A stretch of DNA of 64,000 nt from Companilactobacillus hulinensis (GTDB lineage Bacteria > Bacillota > Bacilli > Lactobacillales > Lactobacillaceae), in NCBI RefSeq assembly GCF_003946555.1, contig NZ_RHOO01000004.1:1-64000 (forward strand), written 5' to 3'. The translations under genes were made by a program, and so were the position numbers. The notes under the pieces are model-generated. The model was not told the origin of the DNA. It worked only from the letters and a program-made list of their open reading frames with translations, and ran no database searches. The first letter of the stretch is position 1, and the number at the start of each line of letters is the position of its first letter. Below are positions 48,428 through 55,320 of the stretch, in pieces.

Positions 48428-48560
48428 TAGTGCCTACTCTCAAAGGCTCTTCACTAAGCTTTCACAATGCCGTCGTTCTGGTCTACACCAAAGGTTTGAT
48501 TATGTTTTAACCAAACATTAGTTGTCACCGAAAGAATTTGAAAATCCAAACGTTATTGTA
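48428..48560 (-). other. GC-richer, structured non-coding stretch upstream of manX
   Basis: On the minus strand GTTTGGTT/AATCAAAC, GGT/ACC and TAGTG..GCC/GGC..ACTA stems can form in a region clearly less AT-rich than its surroundings (48300-48870 otherwise holds no gene). A hairpin ATAATGGCAGGT/ACCTGTCATTATT lies further on at 48717-48763, ahead of the FMN reductase. The stretch may belong to the man leader; no known riboswitch core was recognised. Confidence 0.35.
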
Positions 48561-48870
48561 TGCTTTCAGCTATTTTGTTCTATAAAAAATTATTTTGACT
48601 TTTTTTCAATTATTTATAAAATCTTAAAATTTTGATCATCAAGTTTTTCAGCTGTTTTAGATATATAACATCGAGATTTCGCGTTTCTTCCTATTAGATA
48701 TAAATAATTGGAATTGATAATGGCAGGTCGATTTCCTGAAAGTGGTAGTTACCTGTCATTATTAACGATGATTTTTAAGAATTCAATGACCTTGGTTATA
48801 TCTTTATCAGAGTCAATTAGTTGTAAAATATCTATTCAGATGAATAAATATTAAAAGAAGGTAATTATAT

Positions 48871-49401
48871 ATGAAAAAAATCGGTATTATTATTGGAAGT
48901 ACTCGACCAACTAGGATTTCCCCAGCTATTACTGATTGGGTGCTACAAAACTTGAAAGATTCTAAATTAGACTTTGAAAGAATAGATTTGAAAGAAATAA
49001 ATCTCCCATTCTTAGATGAATCTGACATCCCCGCACATGGCAACTATCAAAACCAGCACACTAAAGATTGGGCAAATTTAATTGATTCATTTGATGGATT
49101 TATAATCGTTTATCCACAATATAACTGGGGATATCCAGCAGTATTAAAGAATGCCCTAGATTATTTATACAAGGAATGGGCACATAAACCGGTATCGACC
49201 GTTGTATATGGATCACACGGTGGCTTCCAAGCCGCAATCGCTCTAGATTTGGTATTACGTGGTCTGCATATGGAGGTCATGAATACTAATGCAAGTTTGA
49301 GTTTTGATACCAACCAAGAATTAAATCCAGAGGTCGATTTGAAAAAGTATGAATTCAGCATCGAACAAATTGGAGCTGAATTTGAACAGATTTTGGGATA
49401 A
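48871..49401 (+). CDS. NADPH-dependent FMN reductase family protein
   Basis: A flavodoxin-fold reductase of 176 residues with the FMN phosphate loop IIGSTRPTRISPAI, PQYNWGYPAVLKNALDYLY (flavin-binding) and TVVYGSHGGFQAAI. The physiological substrate (azo dye, quinone, chromate) is unknown. AGAAGG lies upstream of the ATG. Confidence 0.9.
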   Translation: MKKIGIIIGSTRPTRISPAITDWVLQNLKDSKLDFERIDLKEINLPFLDESDIPAHGNYQNQHTKDWANLIDSFDGFIIVYPQYNWGYPAVLKNALDYLYKEWAHKPVSTVVYGSHGGFQAAIALDLVLRGLHMEVMNTNASLSFDTNQELNPEVDLKKYEFSIEQIGAEFEQILG

Positions 49402-49430
49402 AAGATATACAAGTGTCTGTCTCCAAAACT

Positions 49431-49584
49431 TAAAACAATCTCCTGCTATGCGAAACGTACCGAGCCTAAACCCCGTCTTGGTACTCGGTTTTAAGCCTTG
49501 TAAAGTTCAACAAGTCTTAAAACACGTCCGGTGGTGTAAATGGCTAAAGCCATAACACCACTATCATAGCTGGAGATTATTTTA
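49431..49584 (-). repeat. Family B-like structured repeat, copy 3 (reverse orientation)
   Basis: Read on the minus strand: arms TAAAATAATCTCCAGCTATG and CATAGCAGGAGATTGTTTTA, stem 1 GTGGTGT..TGGCT/AGCCA..ACACCAC, the linker CGGACG, stem 2 GTTTTAAG/CTTAAAAC, the linker CGAG, then a third irregular stem with CGGTACG. The architecture matches the copies at 18 kb although the stems differ. Confidence 0.6.
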
Positions 49585-49683
49585 AATTTTTCCGACTAAT
49601 TCGATATTGACCTTAATTTAAAATTCTGAATATTTCACTACTGTACATAAAATTTAAGTTTTTAAATCATAATTATACAAAAA

Positions 49684-49735
49684 GGGAGCCATTCCCAACT
49701 TGATACGTAACATCAAGTTAGGAATGACCCCCTTT
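49684..49735 (+). terminator. Terminator-like hairpin after the FMN reductase region
   Basis: GGGAGCCATTCCCAACTTGAT pairs with ATCAAGTTAGGAATGACCCCC, followed by CTTT. Strong stem, poor T tract. Confidence 0.6.
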
Positions 49736-49770
49736 AACTCCCTTTAATAGATTATCTAAACACTAGTCAG

Positions 49771-49906
49771 AAGAGGTGAAATATATTTATTGGCAGTGAT
49801 AGTGGTGTTAGGACGAGCGCTTTTCTCATTCTTACACTATCGGACGTATTGAGACGGCATTTTGGCTCAAATCGATCCGCACAGCCATTAAATATTTTTC
49901 ATCTCT
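49771..49906 (+). repeat. Family B structured repeat, copy 4
   Basis: Arms AGAGGTGAAATATATTTATT plus GGCAGTG and CACAGCC plus ATTAAATATTTTTCATCTCT close stem 1 (ATAGTGGTGT..GAG/CTC..ACACTAT), CGGACG, stem 2 (ATTGAG/CTCAAAT) and CGATCCG. Stem 3 of the other copies is missing. It abuts the stop of the cupin-like gene. Confidence 0.7.
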
Positions 49907-49917
49907 GAAAATTACTT

Positions 49918-50595
49918 CTATTTAACTTGTTTCATTTCAACAAGCTTACCTGTTAATCCAACTTTAACACCAATAGCAATCTTGTCTTTTCTAATTGGAT
50001 CAACAACTTGGAACTTATTCTTCTTAACAATACGAGGATTGTTGCTCTTGAAATCTGATGGTAACTCTTGATTTGTTCCAGCAATCAACATAACGATGAA
50101 CTTGAATCCTGATTCATGTACCTTAATTGGTGCATAGTGCAATGTATCACTGTAGAATTCAACGACTGTACCAGCTGGTACGAAGAAGATCTGACCATCT
50201 TCACTTGGGCTGTACAAACCTTTAGTATCCAAAGTTTGACGTCTTCCAAGAACCATAATTACATCGGTTTGGAAAATATTCAATTCACTACCTTGGTGAT
50301 ATTCAATAGCAGTGAAACTTGTTGATTGTCCTGTGCATTCTCCAGCTTCAATTGGCATACCGGCGAAGACGTCAGTTCCAATTTCTTGAATAGTTGAGAT
50401 TTCTTCTAGTTCTGGATTTGAAGGAACGTATTTGTTATCTGGACTTGAGATTTTTACCTTTGTGTCCATAAATTGGTTGATATCGGCTAAATTATAATTT
50501 GTATAAACTGTTCCGTACTTCTTAAAATCAGGATCGTCAATCGTCAAAATCTTATAATCTGGATTCTTTTTTTGAAAATCTTCGTATGTACTCAT
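49918..50595 (-). CDS. DUF4867-like, cupin-fold protein
   Basis: A 225-residue soluble protein. EAGECTGQSTSFTAIEYHQG, MVLGRRQ and FVPAGTVVEFYSDTLHYAPI have the glycine/histidine/glutamate pattern of a cupin barrel; overall it resembles the DUF4867 proteins found near sugar-utilisation genes in lactobacilli. That family name is given from memory of such proteins. Enzymatic role unknown. Confidence 0.6.
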   Translation of the reverse strand: MSTYEDFQKKNPDYKILTIDDPDFKKYGTVYTNYNLADINQFMDTKVKISSPDNKYVPSNPELEEISTIQEIGTDVFAGMPIEAGECTGQSTSFTAIEYHQGSELNIFQTDVIMVLGRRQTLDTKGLYSPSEDGQIFFVPAGTVVEFYSDTLHYAPIKVHESGFKFIVMLIAGTNQELPSDFKSNNPRIVKKNKFQVVDPIRKDKIAIGVKVGLTGKLVEMKQVK

Positions 50596-50783
50596 TGAAA
50601 ATATCTCCTCATTTGTTGTTTATCTTTGTTTATTTCAAACATAATCTAACATTTGAAAACGTTTTAGTCAAGACTGAATTACGTATTTACGATCTCTTAT
50701 TTTGAATCACCCCATTGTAGCTTTTTTCACAAAATCTAGGGTATAATGTATCTGTATTTAAATAATTTCAAAGGAGAATAACT

Positions 50784-51722
50784 ATGAAAGTCGTAATCGC
50801 TGGTGCGGGTGCAATGGGTAGCCGTTTTGGTATTATGCTTCACAAAGGAGGTAACGATGTAACCCTCGTTGATGGTTGGCCTGCTCACGTTGAAGCCATT
50901 CGTCAAAATGGCGTCAAGGCTAATTTTAATGGTGAAGATATCGTAGAAAATATTCCAGTTGTTTTACAATCCGAAGTAAGTAGCGCTGATAAAAAGGATT
51001 TAATTATCCTCTTCACAAAAGCTATGCAATTGGACAAAATGCTTCAAGATATTAAACCTATGATTGCTGATCATACAAAAATTCTATGTTTATTAAACGG
51101 AATTGGACATGAAGATACAATCGAAAAATACATTCCAATGGAAAACATCTTTATCGGTAATACAATGTGGACTGCTGGTTTAGTTGGACCTGGTGAAGTT
51201 AAATTATTCGGTAGTGGTTCAGTTGAACTACAAAATCTTGGCGACGGACAAGAAGATTCTGCTAAAGAATTAGCTGGTTTCCTATCAGAATCAGGATTGA
51301 ATGCTAAATATTCAGACAACATCCACTATTCTATCTATCGTAAGGCATGCGTTAACGGAACAATGAACTGTCTATGTTCGATTCTTGACGTTAACATGGC
51401 TGAATTCGGTGCAACAGAACCTGCACATGATATGGTTGTAACTGTTGTTAAAGAATTCGCTGCTGTTGCCGCACATGAAGGTGTAGAGTTGGATATTGAT
51501 GAAGTTGTAGCACACGTTGAATCATGCTTCGATCCAAACACTATCGGTAAGCACTATCCTTCAATGTATCAAGACTTGATCAATAATCACCGTTTGACAG
51601 AAATCGACTATATCAACGGCGCTGTATCACGCAAGGGTAAGAAATATGGAATTCCAACTCCATACTGTGATCTATTAACACAATTGATCCATTGTAAAGA
51701 AGACATTCTCGGAGCTAAGTAA
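50784..51722 (+). CDS. Ketopantoate reductase family protein (PanE/ApbA)
   Basis: NADPH-dependent reductase, in the pathway of pantothenate if canonical. The 312 residues have VVIAGAGAMGSRFGIMLHKGG (Rossmann loop), the catalytic lysine in SIYRKACVNGTMNCLCSILD and a C-terminal helical domain. Many lactobacillus paralogues reduce other 2-oxo acids. It is adjacent to an orphan PTS IIC gene. TATAAT (50742-50747) is a probable -10. Confidence 0.85.
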   Translation: MKVVIAGAGAMGSRFGIMLHKGGNDVTLVDGWPAHVEAIRQNGVKANFNGEDIVENIPVVLQSEVSSADKKDLIILFTKAMQLDKMLQDIKPMIADHTKILCLLNGIGHEDTIEKYIPMENIFIGNTMWTAGLVGPGEVKLFGSGSVELQNLGDGQEDSAKELAGFLSESGLNAKYSDNIHYSIYRKACVNGTMNCLCSILDVNMAEFGATEPAHDMVVTVVKEFAAVAAHEGVELDIDEVVAHVESCFDPNTIGKHYPSMYQDLINNHRLTEIDYINGAVSRKGKKYGIPTPYCDLLTQLIHCKEDILGAK

Positions 51723-51805
51723 AAGTATTTTTGAAATGATTTTATTGGTAGTTGGTAATATAAAGGACAAATCCCCAAAATCTAATTTAGAGAGGTACCT
51801 TGACG

Positions 51806-52843
51806 ATGAAAGATAAATCATCAGCTAAAATTTTTCTGAACAAAGTTCTATCTGGAACGGCGACCGGTATCATCGTTGGTCTAATTCCTAATGCCGTTCT
51901 CGCAGCCATCCTAAAGATGTTCGGTGATAATACATTTGCAGTTGCGATTGCAAACACAGCGCTCATCTTCCAAATGGCAACACCATTGCTTATTGGTGTA
52001 TTGATTGCCCAACAATTCAAGCTTAATCCAATGCAAATGCTAGTCGTTGGTGGCGCATCATTTGCCGGATCTGGTGTAATCAAGTTCGATGGAAAAGCTG
52101 CAGCATTTATTGGAGCTGGTACTGGTGACATTATTAACACCATGTTAACAGCCTCAATCGCAGTCCTATTGATTCAACTGATCGGTGACAAATTTGGTTC
52201 AGTTGCTATCGTATTAACTCCTATCGTAGTTGGTGTTGGCGCTGGTCTAATTGGTTTCTACCTATATCCATACGTAACCGATATTACAAAGGCAATTGGT
52301 GATGGTATCAACGCCTTCACTAACTTGCAACCTATCTTTATGGCAATTCTAATCAGTTGCGCATTCGCACTGATAATTATTTCTCCAATCTCAACAGTTG
52401 CTATCGGTATGGCAATTCAATTAAACGGAATTTCTGCCGGTGCCGCTGCCATGGGTGTTGCTGCTACAACTATTGTTCTAGTAGTTAATTCATGGAAAGT
52501 TAACAAATCTGGTGTTACTATTGCGATTGCTCTAGGTGCTATGAAGATGATGATGCCTAATTTGTTTAGACGTCCGATTATCATGGTTCCTGTATTATTC
52601 ACAGCAATTATTTCAGCCATCCCTGTTGCTCTGTTTTCTATCTCCGGAACACCTGCTTCAGCCGGATTCGGATTGGTTGGTATAGTTGGACCACTTGCTT
52701 CAATGGAAGCTGGATTGAATATCGTTCTAGTATTGATTAGTTGGCTATTAGTTCCGATTGCAGCTGCTCTACTTTCACAATTCGTTTGTGAAAAGATATT
52801 GCATATGTATGACAGAACTGATGTCTTCAAGTTTCTTGGATAA
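51806..52843 (+). CDS. Orphan PTS IIC-type membrane protein (PTS_EIIC_2 family)
   Basis: A 345-residue, highly hydrophobic protein (about nine segments) with VGLIPNAVLAAILKMFG at the start and ISPISTVAIGMAIQLNGISAG in the middle, matching the PTS_EIIC_2 family. No IIA or IIB gene is close, as is common for this family; the substrate is unknown. The start ATG at 51806 has GAGAGG ten bases upstream; a TTG two codons earlier is possible. Confidence 0.8.
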   Translation: MKDKSSAKIFLNKVLSGTATGIIVGLIPNAVLAAILKMFGDNTFAVAIANTALIFQMATPLLIGVLIAQQFKLNPMQMLVVGGASFAGSGVIKFDGKAAAFIGAGTGDIINTMLTASIAVLLIQLIGDKFGSVAIVLTPIVVGVGAGLIGFYLYPYVTDITKAIGDGINAFTNLQPIFMAILISCAFALIIISPISTVAIGMAIQLNGISAGAAAMGVAATTIVLVVNSWKVNKSGVTIAIALGAMKMMMPNLFRRPIIMVPVLFTAIISAIPVALFSISGTPASAGFGLVGIVGPLASMEAGLNIVLVLISWLLVPIAAALLSQFVCEKILHMYDRTDVFKFLG

Positions 52844-52848
52844 AATAT

Positions 52849-52886
52849 AAAAAATGAGCCTGGAATTTTTCCAGGCTCATTTTTAT
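52849..52886. terminator. Bidirectional terminator
   Basis: AAAATGAGCCTGGAA pairs with TTCCAGGCTCATTTTT between two convergent genes. Confidence 0.9.
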
Positions 52887-52895
52887 TTACTTAAA

Positions 52896-54884
52896 TTATT
52901 TAATTGTAACTTTAACAACTTCATCAGTTCTTGTAACTTCTTTGTCCATGACGTTGTACTTCATATAAGAAACGGCTGGCATGTTTGTCACAATGACCAT
53001 AACATCAGTCTTCTTGCCTGCTTTAACAACAGCATCAAGATCCATATCAGCTAATACGTCTCCGTGTTTAACAACTTGTCCTTCAGCAACTTTGACATCA
53101 AATGGTTCACCCTTCAATTGAACAGTGTCAATTCCCATGTGTACTAGGACTTCAAGTCCATTGTTAGTCTTAATTCCAATTGCATGTTTCGTTGGGAAAA
53201 CTGTAGAGATTTCACCATCAACTGGAGTAACGATTTGATTATCAGTTGGAACAACAGCATAACCATCACCAAGCATCTTTTGTGCGAATGTTGGATCATC
53301 AACGTCTTCGATATCTTCTAGCTTACCGTTGGCAACACTATAGAAGATATCAGTTTCTCCAGATTTCACATCACTTGCTACGGGGGCAGCTGTAGCTGTA
53401 GTAGTCTTATTTTCATCTGTCGCAGTAGTGATTGCAGCATTTTCATCATTAAGTTTCTTCAATGCATCAGCAACAAATTGAACTTCGGTACCAATAACGA
53501 TATGAATATTTGTCTTATCTAGAACATTAACTCCGGCGGCTCCGGAAGACTTGATAATATTCTTGTTGATCTTACCAGTATCATTTAATTGCAAGCGCAA
53601 ACGTGTAGTGCAGTTATCAATAACTTTGATATTATCATGACCACCAATACCGGCATAAACCTTCTTGGCAGCAATCATATATTTATCATCATCATCTGAT
53701 GTATCAACTTCAACGTTTTCAACCGCTGCATCATCTTCTAATGGCTCACGACCAGGTGTCATCAAATTAAACTTCTTAATAGCAAAGTCGAATCCAAAGT
53801 AATAAATAACTGCCATTACCAATCCTTGAACTAACAACATCAAAGGATGATTAGCAATCGGCATGTGCAAACTCAATAAATAATCAACTAGACCTGCACT
53901 AAATGTGAATCCAGCTGTCCAGTGCATGTATGCTGCAAATGCCATTGATAAGCCTGTGAACACAGCATGAATAACATACAATGGCCAAGCAACAAACATA
54001 AATGAAAACTCTAACGGTTCAGTAACACCAGTGAAGAATGATGCAAAGGCACCCGCCATCATCAATCCAGCGGTCTCCTTCTTACGTTCAGGTAAGGCAT
54101 TACGATAAATCGCATAGGCACCTGCTGGTAGTCCAAACATCATAACTGGGAAGTAACCCGCAAGATACATCCCTGTTACACCTTTAGTACCTTTATTTGC
54201 CCAGAAATTACCAATATCGTTGATACCGGCAATATTGAATTCAAACACTTGATTCAAAGCTTGGTGCAATCCTGTTGGAATAAGCAGACGGTTGAAGAAT
54301 CCGAATAATCCAGCACCAACTGCTCCCAAACCAACAAAGAATTTACCAAAATCAATCAAAGCATCATATAATGCTGGCCAAATGAATAGCAAAACAATTG
54401 TAACTATTAACATTACCAATGATGAAAGAATGGGTACTAATCTTTTACCACTGAAAAATGATAATGCCATTGGAAGTTTGGTATTATGAAACTTATCATA
54501 CAAAGCGGCAGCTGTTAGACCAGCAATAATACCGATAAAGACATTTCCTGAAATTGCATTGAATGCAGGATCGACATCTTTAATATTTATTCCCTTCAAC
54601 AATGCAACATTGGCTGGCGCTAACACGCCAACCGGAACAATATAGGCAACCACACCGGCAAGAGCCGAAGCGCCATCCTTTTCTTGCGCCATACCTAAGG
54701 CAAGACCAACGGCAAACAATAATGCAAGTTGACCTAAGATTGCAGTTCCCCCTGCTTGCAGGAATTGTGCTAAGGCCCATTTTTCAGGAAGCCAGTGACC
54801 AATACCTACAAGAAGTGCGGCTGCTGGTAACACAGCTACAGGAAGTTGCAATGAACGTCCCATTCTTTGTAAATAAGTTTTCAT
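52896..54884 (-). CDS. nagE: N-acetylglucosamine/glucose-type PTS IICBA
   Basis: A complete 662-residue PTS permease: IIC (1-390; GMYLAGYFPVMMFGLPAGAYAI, GVTEPLEFSFMF), IIB with Cys425 (IDNCTTRLRLQL) and IIA with His582 (VLVHMGIDTVQL). The sequence fits the NagE group, importing N-acetylglucosamine as its 6-phosphate; pure glucose cannot be excluded. GntR-like operators and a cre-like site lie upstream, which supports amino-sugar control. Confidence 0.88.
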   Translation of the reverse strand: MKTYLQRMGRSLQLPVAVLPAAALLVGIGHWLPEKWALAQFLQAGGTAILGQLALLFAVGLALGMAQEKDGASALAGVVAYIVPVGVLAPANVALLKGINIKDVDPAFNAISGNVFIGIIAGLTAAALYDKFHNTKLPMALSFFSGKRLVPILSSLVMLIVTIVLLFIWPALYDALIDFGKFFVGLGAVGAGLFGFFNRLLIPTGLHQALNQVFEFNIAGINDIGNFWANKGTKGVTGMYLAGYFPVMMFGLPAGAYAIYRNALPERKKETAGLMMAGAFASFFTGVTEPLEFSFMFVAWPLYVIHAVFTGLSMAFAAYMHWTAGFTFSAGLVDYLLSLHMPIANHPLMLLVQGLVMAVIYYFGFDFAIKKFNLMTPGREPLEDDAAVENVEVDTSDDDDKYMIAAKKVYAGIGGHDNIKVIDNCTTRLRLQLNDTGKINKNIIKSSGAAGVNVLDKTNIHIVIGTEVQFVADALKKLNDENAAITTATDENKTTTATAAPVASDVKSGETDIFYSVANGKLEDIEDVDDPTFAQKMLGDGYAVVPTDNQIVTPVDGEISTVFPTKHAIGIKTNNGLEVLVHMGIDTVQLKGEPFDVKVAEGQVVKHGDVLADMDLDAVVKAGKKTDVMVIVTNMPAVSYMKYNVMDKEVTRTDEVVKVTIK

Positions 54885-54938
54885 TTTTCCCTTTTCCTCC
54901 TAATAAAGTCGAAATAATAACAACGAATCTTATAATAG

Positions 54939-55051
54939 TGGTATACATAGCCCATTGCAAGAAAAAATTAACGAGGTATATACCTATGAAAGCGTAGTAA
55001 ACGTTTTCTGTTACGAAAATGTTATTTTTATCAGCAAATTGGTATACGCCA
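54939..55051 (-). promoter_or_regulatory. Operator cluster upstream of nagE
   Basis: Three GGTATA-type sites: TGGTATACAT (54939-54948), the palindrome AGGTATATACCT (54974-54985) and TTGGTATACGCCA (55039-55051). They resemble sites of GntR-type amino-sugar repressors (NagR/YvoA). GTAAACGTTTTCTG (54997-55010) between them is cre-like. Confidence 0.5.
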
Positions 55052-55125
55052 CTAAGCAACTTTGATTAGATTAATAACTTTAATAATTGGATATCCATAA
55101 TAATTTTCTAATAAAATTATTAAGA

Positions 55126-55285
55126 TTGACATAATCCAAAATACCTGTTAATTTATATTTAGAATATTTATTAAATCTCTAAAGGAGAGTAAACGAACTG
55201 AAAACGTATATCGCAATTATGTCTAATAAAACATGCTAACTAGTTTGTTTAGTGCGCACTGCCATAGCAGTAACGCGCTTTTTTT
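55126..55285 (+). promoter_or_regulatory. Attenuated leader of the P-type ATPase gene (possible metal riboswitch)
   Basis: TTGACA (55126) and TAATTT (55149) 17 bases apart could start a leader that ends in a terminator, AGTGCGCACTGCCATAGCAG then TAACGCGC and seven T (55251-55285), 36 bases before the ATPase start. Upstream, AAAGGAGAGTAAACGAACT resembles the loop of yybP-ykoY manganese riboswitches and pairs with AGTTTGTTTAG. The second conserved loop (GTCAA) is not seen, so the class is unproven. Confidence 0.5.
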
Positions 55286-55320
55286 AACCCTAATTTTTAC
55301 AAATAATGAGGAGGAAAAAA

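Noticed and set aside
48182-48460. Sigma-54 (-24/-12) promoter for the mannose PTS
   Set aside because: No TGGCAC-N5-TTGC-like pair is seen on the minus strand upstream of manX; a cre-like site is.
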